A stretch of 64,000 nt of DNA from Ferribacterium limneticum. GTDB taxonomy: Bacteria > Pseudomonadota > Gammaproteobacteria > Burkholderiales > Rhodocyclaceae. The position numbers and the translations under genes were made by a program. Below, piece after piece: positions 1 through 7,707 of the stretch; the stretch's first letter is position 1, and each line of letters starts with the position of its first letter. Where the stretch lies: NCBI RefSeq assembly GCF_020510565.1, contig NZ_CP075189.1, forward strand, positions 1,968,501 to 2,032,500, written 5' to 3'. The notes under the pieces are model-generated. The model saw nothing but the letters and a program-made list of their open reading frames with translations. It was not told where the DNA came from and ran no database searches.

Positions 1-734
1 CCGGGTTGGCCAATCCGCTCCTGTTTCCACGCTATCGGACGCATTCTCCAATCAGCGCACCGGTTGAGTATCTTGGCTACATCCGGCGCTTTTCGTTGCT
101 TCGTTTGTGGAAACGATGGGATGCGGAACTGATTGCAGATTTGCTTGCCAACAAGGCTGCGTATTACGTACTACCCTTGCAGTTGAACAGCGATGCCCAG
201 ATTCGCGATCATTCCCGATTCGAAAGCATGGCCGAGGTCATCGAATTCGTCATCGAGTCTTTCGCCCGGCATGCGCTGGTTCAAAGTCGTCTGGTGATCA
301 AGAATCACCCGCTGGACATGGGGCTGACTGGCTACGGAAAGGTAATCTCGCGGCTCGCCAAGGAATACGATGTAGTTGGCCGGGTTGATTATCTGGAGTC
401 CGGTGATCTCGATTTGCTGGTCCGCCATGCGCGAGGGCTGGTGACCGTGAACAGTACGGTCGGCAGCGTCTCCCTTGGCCTCAATTGCCCGACAGTGACG
501 CTCAGCGATCCGATCTACAATCTGCCGGGCCTGACCTTTCAGGGCGTTCTGGACGATTTTTGGCAAGAGGGAGAGGCGCCTAATAGCGAGTTGTTCCAGC
601 GTTTCCGCAAGGTGGTGATTCATGCGACCCAGGTGAATGGCGGGTTTTATTGTCGTAAGGGCATTGAGTTGGCTGTTCAAAACAGCCGTGCCATTCTGGA
701 GGGTGAGATCTCCCCGCTGGAAGCATTGATATGA
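1..734 (+). CDS. Capsule polysaccharide biosynthesis/export protein, KpsS-like (5' partial)
   Basis: The reading frame is open from the left edge and ends with TGA at 732-734, so only the C-terminal ~243 residues are present; the first in-frame TTG (6) is probably internal. The part seen resembles capsule polysaccharide synthesis proteins of the KpsS/KpsC type (glycosyltransferases that build the lipid-linked Kdo primer of group 2 capsules). Supporting traits are VIKNHPLD (~res 98), a stretch on competing for shared resources like LVTVNSTVGSVSLGLNCPTV (~res 145) and a downstream SDR and sulfatase typical of surface-glycan loci. The next gene starts 10 bp later, so they are probably cotranscribed. 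Family assignment is from recalled motifs; exact role unproven. Confidence 0.7.
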   Translation, partial: GLANPLLFPRYRTHSPISAPVEYLGYIRRFSLLRLWKRWDAELIADLLANKAAYYVLPLQLNSDAQIRDHSRFESMAEVIEFVIESFARHALVQSRLVIKNHPLDMGLTGYGKVISRLAKEYDVVGRVDYLESGDLDLLVRHARGLVTVNSTVGSVSLGLNCPTVTLSDPIYNLPGLTFQGVLDDFWQEGEAPNSELFQRFRKVVIHATQVNGGFYCRKGIELAVQNSRAILEGEISPLEALI

Positions 735-744
735 GCGCAGGGAC

Positions 745-1503
745 ATGCAAAGAGTATTGATTACCGGTGCAACAGGCGCTATCGGTGGTGCATTGGCCGA
801 GGTTTACGCTGCGCCCGGCGTCGAACTCCATCTACATGGGCGTAACGAGGCGAAGCTGGCGTCAGTTGCTGCACGCTGCTCGGCACTTGGCGCCAATGTG
901 CTGACCAGTCGATTTGACCTTCGCGATACGGCTGCCTTGCGGGGCTGGATTTCCAGCATTTGCGCGACGCAGGCACTTGATCTGGTCATCATCAATGCCG
1001 GCATGAATACAAATATTGGCCCGGCAGGCGAGGGCGAACCCTGGGATGAAGTTGAGGCCTTGATCGACATCAACCTCAAGGCGAGCATGGCCATCGCTTC
1101 CGAAGTGCTGCCAGCCATGCGTCGGCGGGGCTGCGGCCAGATCGCGCTAGTCAGTTCGCTAGCTGGCTATTTCGGCCTGCCGGTCACGCCGGCCTATTGT
1201 GCCAGCAAGGCCGGCGTCAAGGCTTACGGCGAGGCCATGCGGGGCTGGTTGGCGCCCGAGGGTATCCGGGTCAACGTGATTATGCCGGGCTATGTCGAAT
1301 CGCCGATGTGCGACGCGATGCCGGGGCCAAAGCCTTTCCTGTGGCAGCCGCTTCGGGCTGCAAGGTTCATTCAGCGCGGCTTGGCGGCTGACAGGGCTCG
1401 GATCAGTTTTCCGTTCCCGCTCAATCTGGGCACATGGTTTCTCGCCATTCTGCCCGCCGCCGTTTCGCTGCGCATTCTGGCTTGGCTCGGATACCGGGGC
1501 TGA
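745..1503 (+). CDS. SDR family NAD(P)-dependent oxidoreductase
   Basis: 252 residues, normal length for classical short-chain dehydrogenases. The Rossmann motif TGATGAIG lies at residues 7-14, NAG at ~86-88, the catalytic Ser in VSSLAGYFG (~137) and the YxxxK pair in YCASK (~150-154). A hydrophobic C-terminal tail (~res 222-250) could associate with the membrane. It sits between a capsule protein and an LTA-synthase-like sulfatase, so a role in modifying a surface-polysaccharide sugar or lipid is plausible; the substrate cannot be read from sequence. The stop codon (1501-1503) is followed at once by a copy of the dispersed 40-bp element. Confidence 0.85.
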   Translation: MQRVLITGATGAIGGALAEVYAAPGVELHLHGRNEAKLASVAARCSALGANVLTSRFDLRDTAALRGWISSICATQALDLVIINAGMNTNIGPAGEGEPWDEVEALIDINLKASMAIASEVLPAMRRRGCGQIALVSSLAGYFGLPVTPAYCASKAGVKAYGEAMRGWLAPEGIRVNVIMPGYVESPMCDAMPGPKPFLWQPLRAARFIQRGLAADRARISFPFPLNLGTWFLAILPAAVSLRILAWLGYRG

Positions 1504-1546
1504 TTTGGAAATTGGGCTTTTTTTCCCGTTGACCGTGGGATTGGCC
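1504..1546 (+). repeat. Dispersed CGGTTGACCG element, copy A
   Basis: Starts directly after the SDR stop codon and ends at the ATG of the next gene. It reads A-rich start, GGG, a T-tract, then CCCGTTGACCGTGGGA. It matches copies at 9458, 11799, 23406, 53779 and 58646. The GTGGGA at its end lies about 7 bp before the next ATG and could act as that gene's ribosome binding site. Confidence 0.75.
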
Positions 1547-3010
1547 ATGTCGTTTCTTATGGTGTCCCTGCTACGGCCGTCTGTCCCGGCACCCTGGCGC
1601 TGGGCATGGCAAGGCATCACATTGCACGCTGGTCTGTGGCTGATATTGCATGCCGTGCTGGTGCTGGTGCTAGGCCGTCCGTGGTTCGCAATGGCCGTCG
1701 GCCTGGCTTTCCTGATGCTGCTGGTCCAGGTCAGTAATGCCAAATTCCATTCTCTGCGCGAACCGTTTGTCTTTCAGGATTTCGAGTACTTCACAGATGC
1801 CATACGGCATCCCCGGCTTTACATTCCATTTCTCGGCTGGTGGAAGTTCGCGCTCATCGTCGTCGCGGTCACAGCTGCTCTGGCAGTTGGCATTTGGCTT
1901 GAGGCCGCGCCAGCCGCTCGTTTTTCACTGGATGGCCAGTTGGGAGAGGTTGGGCTGCACCTGTTGATTGCTGCCGGGTTGCTCATCATCTCCAACGGTG
2001 GCCCCGAACTGGATTTCGACCCGGAGACAGATCCGAAGCGCCTTGGTTTTTTGGGGGGCTTGTGGCGCTATGCTTGGGCCGAGCAATCGCCGTTGAAGAT
2101 TCCGAATCAATTGCCCGATGCGGGCGCTCTGGCGCCTGAATTTCCTGATCTTCTGGTTGTGCAAAGCGAATCGTTTTTTGATCCCCGCTCATACTTTCCA
2201 GGTATTCGAACGGATGTTCTGGTTGAATTCGACCGATTGAATGCTGAATCTACTTTGCACGGTAAATTGCAGGTACCTGCCTGGGGTGCCAACACGGTTC
2301 GCAGCGAATTTGCCTTTTTGAGCGGTGCGACCGAAGCGATGCTGGGGGTTCATCGATTCAATCCGTATCGTCAGATACTGAAAGCGGATGTTCATTCGCT
2401 GGCGGGGGAACTGAAGGCAGCTGGATACCGAACGGTCTGCATCCATCCTTATGCGGCCTCGTTTTATGGCCGCGAGAGGGTGTATCCATTCCTCGGATTT
2501 GATGAGTTCATTGACATTCGAAGCTTCGAGGGTGCGGAGCGGTCTGGACCATACGTGTCCGATCAGGCGGTGGCAGAAAAAGTGAAGTCGTTGATGGAAT
2601 CAGTCGTTGGGCCAATCTTCATTTTTGTCATCACCATGGAAAATCATGGGCCGTTGCATCTGGAAAAACCTGATGCACACGATATTGATGATCTCTATTC
2701 AGCGAAGCCGCCTACCGGTTGCGACGATCTGACGGTCTATTTGCGCCACCTTCGTAACGCAGACCAGATGATCGGAGATATGCGTGCATTCCTTATCCAG
2801 CATTCGCGCCACGCTCGTTTCTGCTGGTATGGCGATCACGTTCCAATCATGTCAGAAGTCTATCGGCAATTCGGAGCGCCAGACGGGCGAACAAACTATT
2901 TTGTCTGGGATAATCAGGCAGAAAAAGGCGGAGAGGGCTCTGAATTGAAATTGAGCGAACTGGCCGGCGTGGTCTTGGAATGGCGGTCGGCTCGCACAGC
3001 CACCAAGTGA
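1547..3010 (+). CDS. LTA synthase family membrane sulfatase
   Basis: 487 residues from ATG 1547. The frame is open further upstream (to 1292) but that would overlap the SDR by over 200 bp and read through repeat copy A, so 1547 (or 1559) is preferred. The first ~170 residues hold four to five hydrophobic segments; the rest is an extracytoplasmic alkaline-phosphatase-fold domain. VVQSESFFD (~res 203-211) is the metal-binding motif with the nucleophile region of the LTA synthase/OpgB group, and WYGDHVPIM (~res 425) supplies late metal ligands. Members transfer phosphoglycerol or phosphoethanolamine to surface glycans or lipids. Its place behind capsule genes suggests decoration of the capsule or its lipid anchor. 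Terminator-like hairpin follows at 3066. Confidence 0.8.
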   Translation: MSFLMVSLLRPSVPAPWRWAWQGITLHAGLWLILHAVLVLVLGRPWFAMAVGLAFLMLLVQVSNAKFHSLREPFVFQDFEYFTDAIRHPRLYIPFLGWWKFALIVVAVTAALAVGIWLEAAPAARFSLDGQLGEVGLHLLIAAGLLIISNGGPELDFDPETDPKRLGFLGGLWRYAWAEQSPLKIPNQLPDAGALAPEFPDLLVVQSESFFDPRSYFPGIRTDVLVEFDRLNAESTLHGKLQVPAWGANTVRSEFAFLSGATEAMLGVHRFNPYRQILKADVHSLAGELKAAGYRTVCIHPYAASFYGRERVYPFLGFDEFIDIRSFEGAERSGPYVSDQAVAEKVKSLMESVVGPIFIFVITMENHGPLHLEKPDAHDIDDLYSAKPPTGCDDLTVYLRHLRNADQMIGDMRAFLIQHSRHARFCWYGDHVPIMSEVYRQFGAPDGRTNYFVWDNQAEKGGEGSELKLSELAGVVLEWRSARTATK

Positions 3011-3057
3011 GTTTTTCCCCAGAAATTCCCCTACCTGGGGTGGTTTAAAACTGAGTC

Positions 3058-3153
3058 ACAAATGAAAAACCCCGCCAGAGCGGGGTTTTGGTACTTCATG
3101 ATTTGTCATGGAGTAGGTATTTGGTGCTCCTGACGGGGTCAAAGTAACCGCCG
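3058..3153 (+). repeat. att-like direct repeat, left copy (attL candidate)
   Basis: About 95 bp that match 44377-44469 with only scattered differences: ACAAATGAAAA, a CCCCGC/GCGGGG hairpin, GGTACTTCATGA, TGTCATG, AGTAGGT, then TTTGGTGC and TCCTGACGGG. In the right copy the last ~30 bp are the 3' end of tRNA-Val. Its position after the sulfatase gene suggests that this is the left junction of an island inserted at the tRNA 3' end. Confidence 0.75.
3066..3089. terminator. Bidirectional intrinsic terminator in attL
   Basis: AAAA CCCCGC-CAGA-GCGGGG TTTT: a 6-bp GC stem with a 4-base loop flanked by A and T tracts. On the + strand it lies 56 bp after the sulfatase stop. The same hairpin follows tRNA-Val at 44.39 kb. 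Confidence 0.75.
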
Positions 3154-3602
3154 TATAGGCCGTGGTTACGTCGTTTCTTCTGATTCGATCTTTTGGATAC
3201 CGTCAGAAATACCGTCAATTGCTATGCGCTTGGGTCTCCAAATAATTTCCGGATACCTGTAACGCGACTGGTGATCACGTTCAAGCGGGGCGCATTGTAA
3301 CAGCGTAGTGGCCGTCGTGTTTGGCAAAATTAATGTTTGAAACGCTATGTTGCTTAAGGGATGGTTTCCGTGGGCGTTTCCAACGGACGCCTATTACTCA
3401 CACCTATTCCCGGCGCCTTTGTATCGTTCGCCAGGTTAAATGCAGTTATTTCAAGGAGCCACTTCGCTCCTTGCCAGATTGCCGTCTGAGTTTGGTCGAA
3501 AAATGACATCTCGGTATGTGTGCGAGCCAACAGACGTCGACCTTGGTCAGAGTAGCCTTGACGCCAACTGCCGAAAGGGCAGGTGTGGTAACGGGGAAAA
3601 AT
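3154..3602. other. Non-coding stretch at left island end
   Basis: No credible gene. It contains degraded mobile-element sequence: two ATACCGTCA repeats near 3200-3225 that resemble the region upstream of the P4 integrase (44.3 kb), and a GGGGCGCATTGTAACAG stretch near 3288 that resembles the DNA beside the tRNA (44520). A degenerate relative of the island palindrome (TGTGCGAGCCAACAGAC, 3519-3535) lies ~70 bp before the phospholipase gene. Confidence 0.5.
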
Positions 3603-4634
3603 ATGAGCAAGAAGATGGCTGCCCTTGTGCTGGCCTGGCTGGCGGGGTCTGCGATGGCCGCCGAGCCATTGACGGGATGTGCCGACGAAGCGGATGACCG
3701 CCTGCGACTGGCCTGCTACGACAACGCCTACAAGCGACTGAAAGCCGGGAACGAACCGATCAGTGATGCTCAGGTCGACGCACAGGTGGCCACCAGCGAC
3801 AACCAGCGCGAATCGTCGAATATGTCGAAAATCTGGGAGCTTGGCCCGACGGACAAGCGCAATACCTTCGTTGTTCGCACCTACCTGCCCAACTTCCTGC
3901 TGCCCATGCATTACACCTCGAACCTGAACCGTACTCCGCACAGTCCGACGCAGCCGGCCAGTGCGGGCAACCAGGACTACCGCAGCGTCGAGGCCAAGCT
4001 GCAAATTTCCCTGCGTGCCAAAATTGCCGAAGACCTGCTGCTGCCGGGAGCAGATCTGTGGGCTGCCTATACCCAGCATTCGCTGTGGCAGTTGTGGGAC
4101 TCCGGGGATTCATCACCATTTCGCAGCACTGATTACCAGCCGGAAATGATCTATGTCGTACCCGTTCCCGAGAAATTCGGAAAACTGCCGCTGGGCTGGA
4201 ACCTGCGCATGCTGCAGGTGGGCTTTGCCCACCAGTCGAATGGGCAGACCGACCCGCTTTCCCGGAGCTGGAACCGGATTACGCTGGGCGCCGGTTTCGA
4301 GCATGGCGACTTCAGCCTCCAGATCCGTGACAATCAACGAATTCGCGTGCAGGGCAAGGATGACAACCCCGATCTTGTCGATCACATCGGGCGCGGCGAA
4401 GTCATCATGGCCTGGTTGCCAGGAACCTCTACGCTCGGCCTGACTTGGCGGACCAATTACGATTCGCTGAGTCGTGGGTCGCTCCAGCTCGACTGGACTC
4501 ACCCGGTGTTCGTCGATCAACCTGCCGGCCTGCGCTGGTATGTGCAATTGTTCCATGGCTACGGTGAGACCCTGCTTGACTACAACCATCGGCAGACCAG
4601 CCTCGGGCTGGGGCTGACGCTGTTCCAGTTTTAA
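3603..4634 (+). CDS. pldA: Outer membrane phospholipase A (OMPLA)
   Basis: 343 residues from ATG 3603, preceded by GGGGAAAAAT. Signal peptide at residues 1-20 (ends AMA|AEP). The mature protein has a ~90-residue N-terminal extension, with two Cys in GCADEADDRLRLACYDNAY-type sequence often seen in betaproteobacterial OMPLA, then the beta-barrel. FAHQSNGQ (~res 208-215) carries the catalytic His and Ser pair (HxS) of OMPLA, and the C-terminus ends in Phe (TLFQF), the usual barrel assembly signal. It hydrolyses phospholipids that reach the outer leaflet of the outer membrane when the envelope is damaged. First gene of the stress island; the VIT-family gene follows 10 bp later. Confidence 0.88.
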   Translation: MSKKMAALVLAWLAGSAMAAEPLTGCADEADDRLRLACYDNAYKRLKAGNEPISDAQVDAQVATSDNQRESSNMSKIWELGPTDKRNTFVVRTYLPNFLLPMHYTSNLNRTPHSPTQPASAGNQDYRSVEAKLQISLRAKIAEDLLLPGADLWAAYTQHSLWQLWDSGDSSPFRSTDYQPEMIYVVPVPEKFGKLPLGWNLRMLQVGFAHQSNGQTDPLSRSWNRITLGAGFEHGDFSLQIRDNQRIRVQGKDDNPDLVDHIGRGEVIMAWLPGTSTLGLTWRTNYDSLSRGSLQLDWTHPVFVDQPAGLRWYVQLFHGYGETLLDYNHRQTSLGLGLTLFQF

Positions 4635-4644
4635 GGGATCGAAA

Positions 4645-5352
4645 GTGCGCGCCCGGTCGCCAAGCCGGCACCCTGAAATGCACCGGACCACACGCATCGG
4701 CTGGCTGCGTGCGGCCGTCCTTGGCGCCAATGACGGCATCGTCTCCACGGCCAGCCTTATCCTCGGTGTCGCCGCCGCTGGAGCCGATGCCAAGGCCATC
4801 CTGATTGCTGGCGTTGCCGGGTTGGTGGCGGGTGCTTCTTCGATGGCGGCTGGCGAGTATGTTTCGGTTAGTTCCCAGTCCGATACCGAGCGCGCTGATC
4901 TGGCGCGCGAAAGCGAAGAACTGGCGACCGATCCGGTCCGTGAGCATGCAGAAATGGCCGCCATTTACGTCAAGCGGGGCCTCGATCCAGCCCTTGCCGA
5001 GGTCGTCGCCAGGCAACTGACGGCGCACGATGCACTGGGCACCCATGCTCGTGATGAGCTGGGAATTACGGATACCTCGACGGCTCGTCCCCTGCAGGCG
5101 GCGCTGACCTCTGCAGCAACGTTTTCGCTGGGCGCTGCATTGCCATTATTGGTCGTGCTGCTCGCCCCGGTCACCTGGCTGGCTTGGTCTGTGACCGGAA
5201 GTGCGCTGCTCTTTCTCGCCCTGCTCGGCGCCATCGCCGGAGCGACCGGCGGCGCACCCGTGTTCTCCGCAACCTTCCGGTTGACGTTGTGGGGCGCGCT
5301 GGCGATGGCGATTACCGCCGGCGTTGGCGCCTTGTTTGGGGGCAGCGCCTGA
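4645..5352 (+). CDS. VIT1/CCC1-family Fe/Mn transporter
   Basis: 235 residues from GTG 4645 (GGGA 6 bp upstream); ATG 4678 is an alternative that gives the usual start of the family. ANDGIVSTASLILGVAAAGA is the signature first helix of VIT/CCC1 proteins, followed by AGASSMAAGEYVSVSSQ (helix 2) and a Glu-rich cytoplasmic metal-binding segment (~res 80-130). Three further membrane helices fill the C-terminus. Family members export Fe2+/Mn2+ from the cytosol. It is 10 bp behind pldA and probably cotranscribed, consistent with an envelope/oxidative stress role. Confidence 0.85.
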   Translation: MRARSPSRHPEMHRTTRIGWLRAAVLGANDGIVSTASLILGVAAAGADAKAILIAGVAGLVAGASSMAAGEYVSVSSQSDTERADLARESEELATDPVREHAEMAAIYVKRGLDPALAEVVARQLTAHDALGTHARDELGITDTSTARPLQAALTSAATFSLGAALPLLVVLLAPVTWLAWSVTGSALLFLALLGAIAGATGGAPVFSATFRLTLWGALAMAITAGVGALFGGSA

Positions 5353-5385
5353 GTTTCCGCTGCAAAGGCGATCAGATTTTCCTTA

Positions 5386-5401
5386 TGTGCGCCAACGGAC
5401 A
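5386..5401. promoter_or_regulatory. Imperfect palindrome, site 1 (TGTGCGCCAACGGACA)
   Basis: One of four close matches to TGTKCGCCARCGNACR (half sites TGTKCGC and GCGMACA). It lies 154 bp before the cysteine-repeat protein gene. Other copies are at 11538, 15516 and 20483. Candidate operator; no bound protein is identified. Confidence 0.55.
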
Positions 5402-5554
5402 GATGGGGCACTACCGAGCCCATAAGCTGAATCCATCCGAGCCCATCGCAGTCAATTCTGCGGAGAGTCGCCGCCGCAGTCACGCTGCGCGATTCTGGTG
5501 AAGACAGCGGCATTACTTGCCGCGGGAAAATAATCAATCGCATCGAGGAACAAC

Positions 5555-6166
5555 ATGAACAAGCTCAATATCAATGTCGTCGCAATCGCAGTCGCTCTGG
5601 CCTTCAGCACTGGCGCTTTGGCTGAAGGCATGTCAAAAACCGATTACAAGGCCGCCAAAGAGAAGATTTCAGCTGAGTACAAGACCGCCAAGACCACCTG
5701 TGGTTCGCTGTCCGGCAATGCCAAGGACATCTGTACGGCTGAAGCCAAGGGCAAGGAGAAGGTCGCTGAAGCGGAACTCAAGGCTGCTTACGAGCCGACG
5801 CAGAAGCATGGCTATGAAGCCCGTGTCGCCAAGGCTGAGGCCGATCACGACGTGGCGATCGAAAAGTGCGATGACCTGGCCGGCAACGCCAAGGATGTCT
5901 GCGTCAAGGAAGCCAAGGCAGCAGAAACCACAGCCAAGGCCGATGCCAAGGCACAAATGAAGACCGCCGAAGCCAACACCAAGGCCGTTGAAAAGACGGT
6001 GGATGCGCGTAGCGACGCCAGCAAGAAGGGCACTGAAGCCCGCAAGGACGCCGCTGAAGACAAGAGCGATGCCAACTATGCCGTGGCCAAGGAAAAGTGC
6101 GACACCTATTCGGGTACCGCCAAGGATTCTTGCCTGAGCCAGGCCAAGGCACGTTTCAACAAGTAA
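5555..6166 (+). CDS. Periplasmic Ala/Lys-rich protein with three Cys-pair repeats
   Basis: 203 residues with a signal peptide (cleavage after GALA, ~res 23). The mature protein is about half Ala, Lys, Glu and Asp and is predicted to be helical. Three imperfect repeats of the form C-x-x-x-(S/A)G-(N/T)-AKD-x-C, each followed by an AK stretch, start near residues 48, 104 and 186, so each repeat offers a Cys pair 11 residues apart. Between them is an A/K/T heptad-like region (~120-175) like LEA or apolipophorin-type stress proteins. Function unknown; a small periplasmic desiccation/osmotic protein is a guess. Palindrome site 1 lies upstream and a hairpin terminator follows. Confidence 0.8.
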   Translation: MNKLNINVVAIAVALAFSTGALAEGMSKTDYKAAKEKISAEYKTAKTTCGSLSGNAKDICTAEAKGKEKVAEAELKAAYEPTQKHGYEARVAKAEADHDVAIEKCDDLAGNAKDVCVKEAKAAETTAKADAKAQMKTAEANTKAVEKTVDARSDASKKGTEARKDAAEDKSDANYAVAKEKCDTYSGTAKDSCLSQAKARFNK

Positions 6167-6169
6167 TTA

Positions 6170-6191
6170 CTGACGCCAATTCAGGCGTCAG
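6170..6191 (+). terminator. Hairpin after Cys-repeat protein gene
   Basis: CTGACGCC-AATTCA-GGCGTCAG, an 8-bp stem 3 bp after the stop codon. No T-run follows, so attenuation or mRNA stabilisation is as likely as full termination. Confidence 0.5.
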
Positions 6192-6218
6192 AAAAGATCG
6201 TTCCAAGGAGTCTGTTCC

Positions 6219-6434
6219 ATGAAAAATATGCAGAGAGTCTCGCTCAACGCTGTCGTCGTGGCCGCCTTGCTCGGTCTGGGCGCCTGTTCCGGCATGTCGC
6301 CGCAAGGGCAGAGCACCGCCATCGGCGCTGGTGCCGGCGCCATCGGTGGCGCCGTACTAACCGGCGGTAGTGCTGCCGGAACAGTGGGTGGCGCTGTCGT
6401 TGGTGGTGTTATCGGTCACGAAGTTGCCAAATAA
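6219..6434 (+). CDS. Glycine-zipper lipoprotein, OsmB-like
   Basis: 71 residues. An N-terminal hydrophobic segment ends in the lipobox LGAC (Cys ~23), so it should be lipid-anchored. The rest is a glycine-zipper 2TM motif: alternating G/A/V such as AIGAGAGAIGGAVLTGG and GTVGGAVVGGVIGHEV. OsmB-type lipoproteins of this pattern are induced by osmotic or envelope stress. RBS AAGGAG at ~6205. Part of a run of four small exported proteins on the same strand. Confidence 0.85.
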   Translation: MKNMQRVSLNAVVVAALLGLGACSGMSPQGQSTAIGAGAGAIGGAVLTGGSAAGTVGGAVVGGVIGHEVAK

Positions 6435-6510
6435 GGGAGCGTGATCAGACGCGATGCGCCCGGCCGGATCGGTCGGGGCATCCATTGATGGCGTAATCAA
6501 GGAGAAGCAA

Positions 6511-6708
6511 ATGATCAAACCAGGAAAAACACTAGGCGCAGCGGTCATGTTGGCTGCGCTGCTCGTCGCGCTGAGTGGTTGCCAGAAGAAGGAAGGGCCG
6601 GTCGAGCAGGCTGGCAAGAAGGTCGATGAGGCCACCCAAAAGGTCGGTCAGGAAATCGAAAAGGCCGGCGACAAGATTCAGGATGCGACCCAGGGTGACA
6701 AGAAATAA
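6511..6708 (+). CDS. Small lipoprotein, helical Lys/Glu-rich
   Basis: 65 residues from ATG 6511, with AAGGAG 6 bp upstream; the frame is open to 6454 but that start has no RBS. Signal with lipobox LSGC (Cys ~24). The mature 42 residues are an amphipathic helix repeating (E/D)xxxKKV(D/G)(E/Q). The EQAGKKVDEAT segment resembles EQTGKKLDQAAT in the BON lipoprotein at 19803, so the two share a module. Unknown function; likely envelope stress. Confidence 0.8.
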   Translation: MIKPGKTLGAAVMLAALLVALSGCQKKEGPVEQAGKKVDEATQKVGQEIEKAGDKIQDATQGDKK

Positions 6709-6736
6709 GCACGGCAATGGACAAAGGAGTTTCACC

Positions 6737-7150
6737 ATGAACTTGAACCTGTTACTGCTCGGAGTTGTTCTGGCCGGTGCTTCGATACCGGCACAGGCTG
6801 CCGATGTCGGGGTGTCGGTTACGCTCGGTCAGCCGGGTTTTTATGGCCGCATCGACATCGGTGACTATCCGCGGCCGCAATTGCTCTATTCGCAACCTCG
6901 CATGATCCGGCGCGGGGCTTCCGGCCGCCCGCCGATCTACCTCCATGTACCCCCGGGCCACGCCAAGAACTGGCGTCGGCACTGCGGCGCCTACAACGCC
7001 TGTGACGAGCGGGTCTATTTCGTCCGCGAGCGCTGGTACAACAACCAGTACGTCCCACGTTATCAGGAGCGCAACCGTCACCGCCAGGATGATCGTCATG
7101 ATGGACGCCGCGATGATCATCGCGGGAACGACCGTGGCCAGTATCGGTGA
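6737..7150 (+). CDS. Exported basic protein, unknown function
   Basis: 137 residues from ATG 6737 with AAAGGAGT at 6723-6730. Signal peptide ends QAA (~res 22). Central region includes GQPGFYGRIDIGDYPRPQLLY and a C-terminal tail very rich in Arg, His and Asp (RHRQDDRHDGRRDDH). Small exported proteins with GxPGFYGxIDIG occur as uncharacterised families in betaproteobacteria; two Cys (~res 90 and 96) could form a disulphide. The stop overlaps the start region of the next gene, so the two are translationally close. Confidence 0.75.
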   Translation: MNLNLLLLGVVLAGASIPAQAADVGVSVTLGQPGFYGRIDIGDYPRPQLLYSQPRMIRRGASGRPPIYLHVPPGHAKNWRRHCGAYNACDERVYFVRERWYNNQYVPRYQERNRHRQDDRHDGRRDDHRGNDRGQYR

Positions 7151-7158
7151 GGCCTGCC

Positions 7159-7632
7159 ATGACTAATCTCACACCTGTCCTCGCCGGCAAGGCACAAACG
7201 CGCTACGGCCGACTTGGCCTGATTGCCATGGTAATGGTTCTGCAATGTGTGCCGGCACTTGCCTTTGAACTCGACGATGCGGCAAAAAGCAATGTGGCAA
7301 GCAGCCCGCAGGCCGGCGTTTCCTGGCTGAGCGGTGGGGTCGGCGACGAAGCCATGACGGAAATGCACAAGGTGTCGTCGGCCTATAACGTTCACCTCAT
7401 GTTGACCGGGCCGCGCGGCAATTATCTGGCCGGGATTCCCTTTACGGTCAGTCGCCGTAGCGGGCAGGTTACAGTTTCCGGCGTGACCGAGGGGCCGTTG
7501 CTTTACCTCAAGCTGCCGGCCGGCCGCTATCAGATTGCCGTTGAAATCGATGGCGCCTGGCAAACCCGACGTGTTCAGGCTTCAGCCTCGGGGCCGGCGA
7601 CCAAGGTGCGCTTTGTCGCCAAGGGCGAATAA
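7159..7632 (+). CDS. Exported protein with carboxypeptidase-regulatory-like beta domain
   Basis: 157 residues from ATG 7159 (GAGG 6 bp upstream); GTG 7147 overlaps the previous stop and is less likely. A signal/anchor helix (GLIAMVMVLQCVPALA) precedes a region with YNVHLMLTGPRGNYLAGIPFTV and LYLKLPAGRYQIAVEIDG, the beta-sandwich pattern of transthyretin/CarboxypepD_reg-like domains. No enzymatic motif. It ends the small exported gene run; a hairpin follows at 7651. Confidence 0.7.
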   Translation: MTNLTPVLAGKAQTRYGRLGLIAMVMVLQCVPALAFELDDAAKSNVASSPQAGVSWLSGGVGDEAMTEMHKVSSAYNVHLMLTGPRGNYLAGIPFTVSRRSGQVTVSGVTEGPLLYLKLPAGRYQIAVEIDGAWQTRRVQASASGPATKVRFVAKGE

Positions 7633-7650
7633 GGCTTCAATCAGTTCGAC

Positions 7651-7678
7651 CGGCCTTTCGGCAGATTGCCGCAGGCCG
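7651..7678. terminator. Nested hairpin between exported gene and ABC transporter
   Basis: CGGCCT outer stem with AGGCCG and inner CGGCA/TGCCG. There is no T-run on the + strand, so it may be a weak terminator or mRNA processing structure. Confidence 0.4.
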
Positions 7679-7707
7679 AAAAGGGGGTGAAAAGGCCCCA
7701 AAACAAC

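Noticed and set aside
1292..1546. Upstream extension of the LTA-synthase-like gene
   Set aside because: Would overlap most of the SDR catalytic end in another frame and read through a dispersed repeat.
3122..3310. Second, degenerate tRNA gene at the left island end
   Set aside because: Only the last ~30 bp resemble tRNA-Val; no anticodon arm or acceptor partner can be formed, so it is an att remnant.
5500..5530. Sigma-54 type promoter (GGCATTACTTGC) before the Cys-repeat gene, and a similar GGCATCGGCTTGC near 20503
   Set aside because: The GG-GC spacing is 8 and 9 bases instead of the strict 10, so they do not fit the consensus.
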